DNA of 40,639 bases, taken from contig JBEVVH010000008.1 in assembly GCA_040507245.1 (NCBI GenBank), forward strand, positions 1 through 40,639, in the 5' to 3' direction. Under the pieces are notes generated by a model. The model worked only from the letters and a program-made list of their open reading frames with translations. It was not told the origin of the DNA and did no database searches. Below, in pieces: positions 7,988 to 16,002 of this stretch (the stretch's first letter is position 1; each line of letters opens with the position of its first letter). The stretch comes from Thiodiazotropha sp040507245. GTDB taxonomy: Bacteria > Pseudomonadota > Gammaproteobacteria > Chromatiales > Chromatiaceae. The translations under genes were made by a program, and so were the position numbers.

Positions 7988-9046
7988 TTGACAGAGAGCA
8001 GTTCAGGAAAAGATGCCGTTGTCAGCGAACGTGCTCAGCACTTTCTCAAGGCGTTGATCGAACGCTACATTCGGGAAGGCCAGCCGGTGGGTTCCCGCAC
8101 CCTGGCGAAAGACACCGGCCTGGATCTGAGTCCGGCGACGATACGCAATGTCATGGCCGATCTGGAAGAATTGGGTCTGGTCTCATCCCCCCACACTTCG
8201 GCGGGACGCATCCCCACCATCACCGGCTATCGCATGTTTCTCGACTCCCTGCTCACGGTACAGAACCTGCAGCAGAGCGAAGTGGAGCGGATTCGCAACG
8301 AACTGCTGATGGGTGGTGAAGAGAAAACAGCGCTGCTGGCCTCTGCCTCCCGACTGCTTTCAGGGGTCACCCGGATGGCCGGTGTGGTGACCCTGCCGCG
8401 CAGGGACAATACCACCTTTCGCCAGATCGAATTCCTGCCCCTCTCCGAACGCCGGGTGCTGGCGATCCTGGTTACCGATGCCGGCGAGGTGCACAACCGG
8501 ATTCTCAACACCCACCGGGAGTTCAAGCGCGCTGAACTCAAGCAGGCGGCGAATTTCCTGACCCGGTTTTTTGCCGGGGAGGAGATGGACCGGGTGCGCA
8601 AGCGCCTGCTTGAGGAACTCAATGATGCCCGGGAACGCCTCGACCAGATCATGACCCAGGCATTGAGCATGGCTGAGGAGGTGGTCAACGCCTCCGAGTC
8701 GAAGGAGGACTGTGTCATCGCGGGTCAGACCAATCTCATGGAGTTCAAAGAGTTGTCAGGTCTGGCGCAACTGCGAAAACTGTTCGATGCCTTCACTGAA
8801 AAACGGGAGATCCTGCATCTGCTGGATCAGTTCCAGACTGCGGATGGGGTGCAGATCTTCATCGGTGAAGAGTCGGGCTATCAACTGCTCAATGGCTGCT
8901 CCCTGGTGACCGCGCCGTACCAGGTGGATGAGAACATCGTGGGCGTCTTGGGGGTCATCGGGCCGACCCGGATGCATTATGAGCGAGTCATCCCAGTGGT
9001 GGATGTGACCGCGAAAATTCTCAGTGCCGCCTTGAAAAAACACTGA
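7988..9046 (+). CDS. hrcA: Heat-inducible transcription repressor HrcA
   Basis: HrcA binds CIRCE and represses chaperone genes until heat titrates the chaperones that keep it folded. The product shows the N-terminal winged helix (SERAQHFLKALIERYIREGQ, then SPATIRNVMADLEELGLV) followed by the GAF-like dimerisation domain to the C-terminus. I chose TTG at 7988, giving 352 residues, because GGAGAG sits a few bases before it. The ATG at 7958 lies inside the CIRCE operator and would add ten residues unlike the family. HrcA is absent from E. coli but found in many other gammaproteobacteria. It is first in the hrcA-grpE-dnaK-dnaJ operon. Confidence 0.92.
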   Translation: MTESSSGKDAVVSERAQHFLKALIERYIREGQPVGSRTLAKDTGLDLSPATIRNVMADLEELGLVSSPHTSAGRIPTITGYRMFLDSLLTVQNLQQSEVERIRNELLMGGEEKTALLASASRLLSGVTRMAGVVTLPRRDNTTFRQIEFLPLSERRVLAILVTDAGEVHNRILNTHREFKRAELKQAANFLTRFFAGEEMDRVRKRLLEELNDARERLDQIMTQALSMAEEVVNASESKEDCVIAGQTNLMEFKELSGLAQLRKLFDAFTEKREILHLLDQFQTADGVQIFIGEESGYQLLNGCSLVTAPYQVDENIVGVLGVIGPTRMHYERVIPVVDVTAKILSAALKKH

Positions 9047-9058
9047 TCATCCCCACAT
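9031..9058 (+). promoter_or_regulatory. Sigma-32 type heat-shock promoter before grpE
   Basis: CTTGAAA, 13 bases and CCCCACAT fit the sigma-32 consensus CTTGAAA-N11-16-CCCCATNT with one mismatch. The -35 box is inside the last codons of hrcA and the -10 box is just past its stop. The grpE start is about 118 bases downstream. Confidence 0.8.
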
Positions 9059-9074
9059 ACAGGCTACCTGCCGT

Positions 9075-9100
9075 GTCCGGACCTCTGAAATCGTCCGGAC
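9075..9100 (+). other. Hairpin in the grpE leader
   Basis: GTCCGGAC occurs twice, at 9075-9082 and 9093-9100. Because it is its own reverse complement, the two copies form an 8-bp stem with a 10-base loop. No T-run follows, so it is not a terminator. It lies in the 5' untranslated region that the promoter at 9031 would make. Confidence 0.45.
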
Positions 9101-9175
9101 CCATGCATTTGCTGCGTCCCGTCCGCCGAGCCGGTGGGACGTTAACGACAGATACAAGAATTGAGGTCAAACGAA

Positions 9176-9793
9176 GTGAACGATAAGGAACAACCGCAGG
9201 ATTCTGCCGAGATAGTCGAAGAGGCCCAGTCTCCGGATGCCGGTGACCGACCGGATCCATCCCCTGCAGAGGCGTCGTCGAATCCGCAACAGAGTCATGA
9301 AGAGTTGACCAAACTGCTGGAGGATGCGCGTTCGAAGGCAGACGATCACTGGGATCAGCTGATGCGCACCCGGGCGGAAATCGACAACCTGCGCAAGCGG
9401 GGTCAGCGTGATCTGGAACATGCGCACAAGTTCGCGGTGGAGAAGATCTCCCAGGATATGCTGCAGGTGTGGGACAGCCTGGAACTGGGGTTGCAGGCGG
9501 CTAATGAGGAAAACGCGGGTGTGGACAAGATCCGTGAAGGCACCGAGTTGACGCTCAAACTGCTGGTGGACGTGATGGGACGTCACGGGATCGAGCAGAT
9601 CGACCCCCAGGGAGAGGTCTTCAATCCCGAATTTCATCAGGCGATGTCCATGCAGGAACGGGATGATGTCGAGCCGAACACCGTCGTGGCGGTGTTCCAG
9701 AAAGGTTACATGTTGAACGGTCGCCTGTTGCGTCCGGCCATGGTGATGGTGTCGAAGACGGCATCCAGCAGCCCGATCGACGAACAGGCTTGA
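9176..9793 (+). CDS. grpE: Nucleotide exchange factor GrpE
   Basis: GrpE releases ADP from DnaK and so resets the chaperone cycle. The 205-residue product has an acidic, disordered N-terminus (residues 1-45) and a long dimerising helix (HEELTKLLEDARSKADDHWD onward). The C-terminal beta domain ends in TVVAVFQKGYMLNGRLLRPAMVMVS, the family signature. I chose GTG at 9176 because GAGG lies nine bases upstream; a TTG at 9161 in the same frame would overlap that site. It sits between hrcA and dnaK with its own heat-shock promoter. Confidence 0.94.
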   Translation: MNDKEQPQDSAEIVEEAQSPDAGDRPDPSPAEASSNPQQSHEELTKLLEDARSKADDHWDQLMRTRAEIDNLRKRGQRDLEHAHKFAVEKISQDMLQVWDSLELGLQAANEENAGVDKIREGTELTLKLLVDVMGRHGIEQIDPQGEVFNPEFHQAMSMQERDDVEPNTVVAVFQKGYMLNGRLLRPAMVMVSKTASSSPIDEQA

Positions 9794-9816
9794 AACGACA
9801 CACGATGACCCCACAT
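9789..9816 (+). promoter_or_regulatory. Sigma-32 type heat-shock promoter before dnaK
   Basis: CTTGAAA, 13 bases and CCCCACAT repeat exactly the boxes and spacing found at 9031. The -35 box contains the grpE stop codon. Transcription would begin about 45-50 bases before the dnaK ATG. Confidence 0.82.
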
Positions 9817-9871
9817 TAGGGATAGTCGAACAGAATTATCATTTTTTCACGAATTTCGGAGAGTTAGCATC

Positions 9872-11818
9872 ATGGGCAAGATCATCGGTATCGACCTGGG
9901 AACCACCAATTCCTGTGTTGCCGTCATGGAAGGCAGCACCACCAAAGTCATCGAGAACAGCGAGGGTGATCGCACCACGCCTTCGATCATCGCATTCACC
10001 AAGGACGACGAGATTCTGGTGGGTCAATCGGCCAAGCGCCAGGCCGTCACCAACCCGCAGAACACCCTGTTCGCGATCAAGCGGCTGATTGGCCGCATGT
10101 TCAAGGACGAGGTGGTGCAGCGTGACGCAGGCATGGTGCCCTACAAGATCGTCAAGGCCGACAACGGCGATGCCTGGGTCGAGGTTCATGGCAAGAAGAT
10201 GGCCCCGCCGGAGATCTCCGCAAAGATCCTGCAGAAGATGAAGAAGACCGCCGAGGACTACCTGGGCGAGACCGTCACTGAAGCAGTCATCACCGTGCCG
10301 GCCTACTTCAACGACTCCCAGCGCCAGGCGACCAAGGATGCCGGCCGCATCGCCGGACTCGAGGTCAAACGCATCATCAACGAGCCCACCGCGGCGGCCC
10401 TCGCTTACGGCATGGACAAGAAGCGCGGCGATCAGACCCTGGCGGTCTACGATCTGGGTGGCGGCACCTTCGATATCTCGATCATCGAGATCGCGGAGAT
10501 CGACGGCGAGCACCAGTTCGAAGTGCTCTCCACCAATGGTGATACTTTCCTCGGCGGTGAAGACTTTGACATGCGCATCATCGATTTCCTGGTGGCCGAG
10601 TTCAAAAAGGAGCAGGGTGTGGATCTGCGCAACGATCCGCTCGCCCTGCAGCGCCTGAAAGAGGGGGCGGAGAAGGCCAAGATCGAGCTCTCCTCCAGCC
10701 AGCAGACCGACATCAACCTGCCATACATCACGGCGGACGCCAGCGGTCCCAAGCACATGAACATCAAGCTGACCCGTTCCAAACTGGAGTCCCTGGTGGA
10801 AGACCTGGTCAAGCGCACCATCGAGCCTTGCAAACTGGCCCTCAAGGACGCCGGTGTGGATGCCTCCAAGATCGACGAAGTCATCCTGGTGGGTGGCCAG
10901 ACCCGCATGCCCAAGGTGCAGGAAGCGGTCAAGGCGTTCTTCGGCAAAGAGCCGCGTAAGGACGTCAACCCAGACGAGGCGGTGGCCATCGGCGCGGCGA
11001 TTCAGGGCGGCGTGCTGGGTGGTGAGGTCAAGGACGTGCTGCTCCTCGACGTGACCCCACTGTCACTGGGTATCGAAACCCTGGGTGGCGTGATGACCAA
11101 GCTGATCGAAAAGAACACCACCATTCCGACCAGCGCCTCGCAGGTCTTCTCAACCGCGGACGACAATCAGACCGCAGTGACCGTGCACGTGCTGCAGGGT
11201 GAACGCGAACAGGCCGCGGGCAACAAATCCCTGGGTCGCTTCGACCTCAGCGATATTCCGCCCGCACCCCGTGGTGTGCCGCAGATCGAGGTGAGTTTCG
11301 ACATCGACGCCAACGGTATTCTCAACGTCTCCGCGAAGGACAAGGCGACCGGCAAACAGCAGTCCATCGTGATCAAGGCCTCTTCCGGTCTGAGCGATGA
11401 CGAGATCGATCGCATGGTCAAGGATGCCGAGGCGCATGCAGATGAGGACCGAAAGTTCCACGAACTGGTGGCGGCGCGCAACCAGGCCGATTCGATGATC
11501 CATGCGACCCGCAAATCCATGCAGGAACTGGGCGATGACAAACTGGAAGCCGGCGAGAAGGATGCCATCGAAAGCGCCATCAAGGATCTTGAAGAGGTCA
11601 TGAAGAGCGACGACAAGGAGGCCATCGAGGCGAAAACCAAGGTGCTGGCCGAGGCTTCCGGTAAAATGGCCGAACGACTCTATGCCCAGCAGGGCGACAA
11701 CGCCGCAGCGGCCGGTGCATCGGCTGATGCAGGCGCCGGGCAGGAGAGTGCCTCGGCCAAGGGCGATGACGATGTTGTGGATGCGGAATTCGAAGAGGTC
11801 AAAGACAACAAGAACTGA
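9872..11818 (+). CDS. dnaK: Chaperone DnaK (Hsp70)
   Basis: DnaK is the ATP-driven Hsp70 chaperone of the cytoplasm. The 648-residue protein starts with the nucleotide-binding segment IIGIDLGTTNSCVAV. It contains the Hsp70 signatures YDLGGGTFDISI and ILVGGQTRMPKVQ, then the peptide-binding domain (from about residue 390) and the helical lid. The C-terminus is DVVDAEFEEVKDNKN, ending in the EEVKD motif typical of bacterial DnaK. An Ala- and Gly-rich linker precedes it. GGAGAG lies nine bases before the ATG. It is followed by a strong terminator, so dnaJ may rely partly on read-through or on another promoter. Confidence 0.98.
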   Translation: MGKIIGIDLGTTNSCVAVMEGSTTKVIENSEGDRTTPSIIAFTKDDEILVGQSAKRQAVTNPQNTLFAIKRLIGRMFKDEVVQRDAGMVPYKIVKADNGDAWVEVHGKKMAPPEISAKILQKMKKTAEDYLGETVTEAVITVPAYFNDSQRQATKDAGRIAGLEVKRIINEPTAAALAYGMDKKRGDQTLAVYDLGGGTFDISIIEIAEIDGEHQFEVLSTNGDTFLGGEDFDMRIIDFLVAEFKKEQGVDLRNDPLALQRLKEGAEKAKIELSSSQQTDINLPYITADASGPKHMNIKLTRSKLESLVEDLVKRTIEPCKLALKDAGVDASKIDEVILVGGQTRMPKVQEAVKAFFGKEPRKDVNPDEAVAIGAAIQGGVLGGEVKDVLLLDVTPLSLGIETLGGVMTKLIEKNTTIPTSASQVFSTADDNQTAVTVHVLQGEREQAAGNKSLGRFDLSDIPPAPRGVPQIEVSFDIDANGILNVSAKDKATGKQQSIVIKASSGLSDDEIDRMVKDAEAHADEDRKFHELVAARNQADSMIHATRKSMQELGDDKLEAGEKDAIESAIKDLEEVMKSDDKEAIEAKTKVLAEASGKMAERLYAQQGDNAAAAGASADAGAGQESASAKGDDDVVDAEFEEVKDNKN

Positions 11819-11838
11819 TCCGCAGTCAGGGATTGCCA

Positions 11839-11872
11839 AACCGCGCACCGGCCTGTCCGGTGTGCGGTTTTT
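11839..11872 (+). terminator. Terminator between dnaK and dnaJ
   Basis: A 13-bp stem (AACCGCGCACCGG with CCGGTGTGCGGTT, one G-U pair) and a 5-base loop end in TTTTT. Placed between dnaK and dnaJ, it would make DnaK more abundant than DnaJ. A possible -10 box, TATGAT at 11905-11910, follows without a good -35. Confidence 0.85.
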
Positions 11873-11966
11873 GGCGTTTTATCACTGGCAACATATTACA
11901 GGGCTATGATAGCCGGCAGGTTGTCATAGCGGTTCACTAACGAAGTAAGGCAAAAACGCAGCGATC

Positions 11967-13121
11967 ATGGCGAAACGAGATTATTACGAAGTATTGGGCG
12001 TCAACAAAAACGCCAGTGAGGCCGAGATCAAGAAGGCCTATCGTCGCTTGGCCATGAAGCACCACCCGGATCGGAATACCGGGGAAGCCGCCGTCGAGGC
12101 GGAAAAACAGTTCAAGGAGGCCAAGGAGGCCTACGAGATCCTTTCCGATGGTCAAAAACGGGCCGCCTACGACCAGTTCGGGCACGCCGGCGTCGACCAG
12201 ACCATGGGAGGTGGCTTCGGCGGATTTGGTGGACGCGGTGGTGAGGCGAGCTTTTCGGATATCTTCGGCGACGTGTTCGGGGATATTTTCGGTGCCTCCC
12301 GGGGCGGTGGCGGCGGCTCCCGGGTGCACCGGGGCGCGGACCTGCGCTACAACCTGCAACTCTCCCTCGAAGATGCTGTGGCAGGTACCACGGTGAAGAT
12401 CCGTGTACCCACCCTGGTCAGTTGTCAGACCTGCGGCGGCAGCGGGGCGAAGAAGGGTTCCACGCCGAAGACCTGCGACACCTGCGGCGGACACGGCCAG
12501 GTACGCATGCAGCAGGGCTTCTTTTCGGTTCAGCAGACCTGCCCGCGCTGTCACGGCAAGGGCACGGTCATCGATAATCCCTGCGGTACCTGCCATGGCC
12601 AGGGACGTGTCCAGGAGCACAAGACTCTGTCGGTGAAGGTCCCGCCCGGGGTCGATTCCGGGGATCGCATCCGTCTTGCCGGCGAAGGCGAGGCCGGAGA
12701 GAACGGCGGACCGGCGGGGGATCTGTATGTACAGGTTTCGGTCAAGCCCCACGAGATCTTCAGCCGGGAGGACAGTCACCTGTTCTGCGAGGTGCCGATC
12801 AGTTTTGCCACTGCGGCCCTTGGGGGCGAGCTGGAAGTCCCGACCCTGGACGGCAAGGTGATGCTGAAGATTCCGGCTGGCACCCAGACCGGGCGTATGT
12901 TCCGGATGCGCGGCAAGGGAGTCAAACCGGTGCGTGGCGGCCCGGTGGGTGATCTGATGTGCCGGGTGATCGTGGAGACCCCGGTGAAACTCACCAGTGA
13001 GCAGGAAGATCTGCTCAAACGCTTCGACGAAACCATGAAGCAGGGTGGGGCGAAACACAGCCCGCATTCGACCAGTTGGATCGATGGGGTGAAAAAATTC
13101 TTCGAGAATATGGGGTTCTGA
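11967..13121 (+). CDS. dnaJ: Chaperone DnaJ (Hsp40)
   Basis: DnaJ delivers unfolded proteins to DnaK and stimulates its ATPase. The 384-residue protein has the J domain with HPD at 33-35 and a Gly/Phe-rich stretch (about 74-120). Four zinc-binding CxxCxGxG repeats (CQTCGGSG, CDTCGGHG, CPRCHGKG, CGTCHGQG) are followed by the C-terminal beta domains. This is the full class I architecture. The ATG has only a distant purine site (AAGG about 17 bases upstream). dapB begins one base after its stop codon. Confidence 0.97.
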   Translation: MAKRDYYEVLGVNKNASEAEIKKAYRRLAMKHHPDRNTGEAAVEAEKQFKEAKEAYEILSDGQKRAAYDQFGHAGVDQTMGGGFGGFGGRGGEASFSDIFGDVFGDIFGASRGGGGGSRVHRGADLRYNLQLSLEDAVAGTTVKIRVPTLVSCQTCGGSGAKKGSTPKTCDTCGGHGQVRMQQGFFSVQQTCPRCHGKGTVIDNPCGTCHGQGRVQEHKTLSVKVPPGVDSGDRIRLAGEGEAGENGGPAGDLYVQVSVKPHEIFSREDSHLFCEVPISFATAALGGELEVPTLDGKVMLKIPAGTQTGRMFRMRGKGVKPVRGGPVGDLMCRVIVETPVKLTSEQEDLLKRFDETMKQGGAKHSPHSTSWIDGVKKFFENMGF

Positions 13122-13122
13122 G

Positions 13123-13926
13123 ATGACACGTGTGGCAGTGGTGGGCGCCGGTGGGCGCATGGGACGATCCCTGGTGCAGGCGGTTCACGAAACCGCGGGA
13201 TTGACCCTGGGCGCGGCGACGGAGCGTCCCGCAAGCAGTCTGCTGGGCGCGGACGCCGGGGAACTGGCGGGTATCGGAAAACTCGGCGTATCGTTGGTCG
13301 AGGATCTGACCCAGGTGGTGGGAGATTTCGATGTGGTGATCGATTTCACCTCGCCTCAGGCTACCCTGCAGCATCTGGAGGTGTGCCGGGCGAATGGCAA
13401 GAGCCTGGTGGTCGGCACCACCGGTCTGGATACCGCGCAGAAAGATATTTTGAGAAGTGCCGCGGAACAGATCACCATCGTCTTCGCGCCGAACATGAGT
13501 GTCGGTGTGAACCTGTGTTTCAAGTTGTTGGAGACTGCGGCGCGGGTTCTGGGTGACGAGGCGGACATCGAAATCATCGAGGCGCATCACCGCCACAAGG
13601 TGGATGCGCCTTCCGGCACCGCCCTGCGCATGGGCGAAGTGGTGGCCGAGACCCTGGGACGGGATCTCAAGGATTGCGCGGTGTATGGACGGGAAGGGCA
13701 TACCGGCCCGCGGGATCGCGCCACCATCGGCTTCGAGACGATTCGCGCGGGGGACGTGGTGGGTGAACACAGCGTCTGGTTCGCCATGGACGGAGAGCGT
13801 ATCGAGATCGCGCACAAGGCCACCAGCCGGATGAATTTTGCCCGGGGTGCGGTGCGTGCGGCCGCCTGGGTGGCCGGTCGGGATGCCGGCCTGTTCGACA
13901 TGCAGGACGTGCTCGGCCTGCGCTGA
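13123..13926 (+). CDS. dapB: 4-hydroxy-tetrahydrodipicolinate reductase
   Basis: DapB catalyses the NAD(P)H-dependent step from hydroxy-tetrahydrodipicolinate to tetrahydrodipicolinate in lysine and diaminopimelate synthesis. The 267-residue product has the nucleotide-binding loop VGAGGRMGR (residues 7-15). The active-site signature EAHHRHKVDAPSGTA contains the catalytic pair His155-His156 and Lys159. It is coupled to dnaJ with a one-base gap. In many gammaproteobacteria carA and carB follow dapB; here a lipoprotein gene and fliK follow instead. Confidence 0.97.
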   Translation: MTRVAVVGAGGRMGRSLVQAVHETAGLTLGAATERPASSLLGADAGELAGIGKLGVSLVEDLTQVVGDFDVVIDFTSPQATLQHLEVCRANGKSLVVGTTGLDTAQKDILRSAAEQITIVFAPNMSVGVNLCFKLLETAARVLGDEADIEIIEAHHRHKVDAPSGTALRMGEVVAETLGRDLKDCAVYGREGHTGPRDRATIGFETIRAGDVVGEHSVWFAMDGERIEIAHKATSRMNFARGAVRAAAWVAGRDAGLFDMQDVLGLR

Positions 13927-13955
13927 GCCGGCGGCCATCGGTTATTGGGTTTCTG

Positions 13956-14444
13956 ATGACGGGGCGCTCGCCACATACCATCGGGTTCATGGCAGCTTTG
14001 ATGCTGCTGGGTCTCTGCCTGAGCGGTTGCAGCGGGGACCCTGAGACCCCGGAGAACCGATTGCGTGCCACCCTGGAAGCTGCGGAGCAGGCTCTGCAAC
14101 AGCGGGATCTGGGGGCCGTGATGGGTTTCGTCCACCCGGAATACCGCTCAAATGACGGCCAGGATTACCGTCTGCTTCGTGCTCAGTTGATGGGGTACCT
14201 GCTGCGTCACAAGAGTATCCACATTCTCTACCGAATCGAACACATGGAGATCCGTCCTGAAACCGGGGATGCAACGGTGAGGCTCTACGCGGGTGTTGCC
14301 GGCGGCGCCCAGCAGTCCATCGATTCCTTCGATCAGTGGCACGGTGATCTGCTCTACCTGGAGTTGGGCTTTCGCGACGAGGCTTCAGAGGGTTGGCTAT
14401 TGACCCACGCCCGCTGGGAGCCGGTGCGGGCCGAGTCAATCTGA
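13956..14444 (+). CDS. Putative lipoprotein of unknown function
   Basis: I do not recognise a named family. The 162-residue product has a clear lipoprotein signal: Arg4, a hydrophobic stretch (IGFMAALMLLGLCL) and a lipobox LSGC that makes Cys25 the lipidated residue. The next residues are Ser and Gly, not Asp, so outer-membrane sorting is expected. The mature part opens with a helix (ENRLRATLEAAEQALQQRDLGAVMGFVHPEY) and continues with mixed strands. This pattern resembles NTF2-like small domains, though that is only a structural guess. It follows dapB by 29 bp and precedes fliK by 70 bp on the same strand. A later ATG at 13989 would leave too short a signal. Confidence 0.75.
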   Translation: MTGRSPHTIGFMAALMLLGLCLSGCSGDPETPENRLRATLEAAEQALQQRDLGAVMGFVHPEYRSNDGQDYRLLRAQLMGYLLRHKSIHILYRIEHMEIRPETGDATVRLYAGVAGGAQQSIDSFDQWHGDLLYLELGFRDEASEGWLLTHARWEPVRAESI

Positions 14445-14514
14445 GCCTAATCCGGGATTGGCCCGGAAACTGCTTGATATCTGGCGTCAGGAACTCAATG
14501 AAACAGGAAACGCC

Positions 14515-15525
14515 ATGGCACAGATATCCTCTCTTCCTCTGGTGGCCGGGACCGAAGCACCCACGGCAGCAGCGGTCAGCACGGATCCCTCGCAGCTCGG
14601 GCTCACCGCAGAGGGCCAGGTTATTGGCTTCAGCTTCGACCAGACCCTGAAACAGCTGCTCGAATCCCAGGAGGACGGGGAAGTCATGCTGCTGTACGCC
14701 ATGCAGCAACCGATGGTCACCGATCCAGAGTTCACACCCCAGGCACTGCTTTCCGAGGATGGCAATCTGTTGCCGCTGACCCTCCAGGTGGACGGCAAAT
14801 CATTGCCGCTCATGGTCAGACCGGAAATGATGTCACAATTGAGTCCGGAACGGCCCCAGCCGCTGCCACAGATCCAGCCAGTGGTTGAGGAACCTACGCT
14901 GCCGAACCTGGTTTTGACCAGCCTGACCAGCGAGCAGAAACCCCTGTTGCTGAACGAACTGGTGGGTCGTGTGGAGGGTCGTTCACTGGTGGAGTCACTG
15001 AAAACCGGCGAAACCTCCGCGACGAATACCCAGTCCCTGTTGACTCAGCCTGCTGTGACGGGCGGTACCCAGCCTAGAGCAGCCACCCTGGCGTTGCCGT
15101 TAAACCTGCCTGTGGGTCAGCCTGGATGGGACCAGGCAGTGGGCGAACGGGTACAGTGGATGGTCAACCAGAACATCCAACAGGCAGAAATCAAATTGAC
15201 ACCACCCAATCTGGGGCCGCTGGAGATCAAGATTTCCGTTCAGCATGGTCAGACCCATGTCACCTTCCTGGCGGCCCAGGCACCGACCCGTGAAGCCCTA
15301 GAGGCGTCGATCCCCCGGTTGCGGGAAATGCTCGGAGACATCAATCTGAACCTGGCAAATGTGAATGTCGGCCAGCAGCAGGCCGGGGGTTCGGAACGGG
15401 GTGGAGGAACCGACAATCCGGAGTATCCGGGCGCAAGCGGCACGGAAGTGTCGAGCGCAGCTTTGAGCACCCAGCGTTCCGGAGTGCCTCTGTCGGGACA
15501 GGGATTGTTGGACACCTACGCATAA
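14515..15525 (+). CDS. fliK: Flagellar hook-length control protein FliK family
   Basis: FliK measures hook length and switches the specificity of the flagellar type III export gate. The 336-residue protein has a low-complexity N-terminal half rich in Gln, Pro, Leu and Thr. The C-terminal Flg_hook domain (about 205-285) contains WDQAVGERVQWMVNQNIQQA and the core LTPPNLGPLEIKI. The tail is rich in Gly, Ser and Gln. I chose ATG 14515 because AGGA lies seven bases upstream; an in-frame TTG at 14458 is the alternative. No other flagellar gene is in the window, so it may be a paralogue rather than the main FliK. Confidence 0.82.
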   Translation: MAQISSLPLVAGTEAPTAAAVSTDPSQLGLTAEGQVIGFSFDQTLKQLLESQEDGEVMLLYAMQQPMVTDPEFTPQALLSEDGNLLPLTLQVDGKSLPLMVRPEMMSQLSPERPQPLPQIQPVVEEPTLPNLVLTSLTSEQKPLLLNELVGRVEGRSLVESLKTGETSATNTQSLLTQPAVTGGTQPRAATLALPLNLPVGQPGWDQAVGERVQWMVNQNIQQAEIKLTPPNLGPLEIKISVQHGQTHVTFLAAQAPTREALEASIPRLREMLGDINLNLANVNVGQQQAGGSERGGGTDNPEYPGASGTEVSSAALSTQRSGVPLSGQGLLDTYA

Positions 15526-15536
15526 CCGACCTTTTT

Positions 15537-15566
15537 CACCACGAAGGGCACGAGGCGCACGAAGGG
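15537..15566. repeat. Short degenerate tandem repeat (CACGAAGG-like)
   Basis: Three imperfect units of about ten bases (CACCACGAAG, GGCACGAGGC, GCACGAAGGG) stand 11 bases after the fliK stop. Similar ACGAAGG-type intergenic repeats are familiar from proteobacterial genomes. It directly precedes REPIN copy 2. Confidence 0.4.
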
Positions 15567-15599
15567 TCTTGGAACGGGACGCATAATCGGCATGCGACT

Positions 15600-15707
15600 C
15601 GTTCCCACGCTCTGCGTGGGAACGCATACCGGAACCCTATGGTATTGCCAGGTTTCGACGGGTTTGCCTGAGCTGGGGTCTGCATTCCCACGCAGAGCGT
15701 GGGAATG
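15600..15707. repeat. REPIN-like paired palindrome, copy 2
   Basis: The left palindrome has stem GTTCCCACGC/GCGTGGGAAC with loop TCT. The right one has stem ATTCCCACGC/GCGTGGGAAT with loop AGA, so both ends of its stem changed together. About 59 bases lie between the palindromes and share ATACCGGAACC, TGGTATTGCC and TTCGA with copy 4. The rest of the gap up to lapA (15708-16002) shows no gene or clear promoter that I can support. Confidence 0.9.
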
Positions 15708-16002
15708 GGACGGGCACACGGGCTTCTTGCGCAGTGTGGAGGTCCCCTCAGCGGTCCACTCAGGGTTTCTGTCCGAAAGTATCCCATTGAAGTATTTTCC
15801 CTCCCAGTTGACTGGCCCGGTTCATCCTATTCAAACCGTTGAATCATCCGTCCTGTCCCCCAGGCGACGGTGATTGATGTCTTTCGGCATAGTCTTGAAG
15901 ACGCCATTTGAAAAAATGTTGTCAAATTGTGCGAGTGGCTGGATGAAATATCCTCGCCAGTAAGCGAGAATGATGCATGCCCGGATAAACACGGTATCTC
16001 AG

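Noticed and set aside
11937..13160. 407-codon minus-strand frame opposite dnaJ
   Set aside because: It is antisense to a textbook DnaJ and has low-complexity His/Arg/Gly composition.
15592..15873. 93-codon frame after fliK
   Set aside because: It is built from the REPIN palindromes and has no ribosome binding site.
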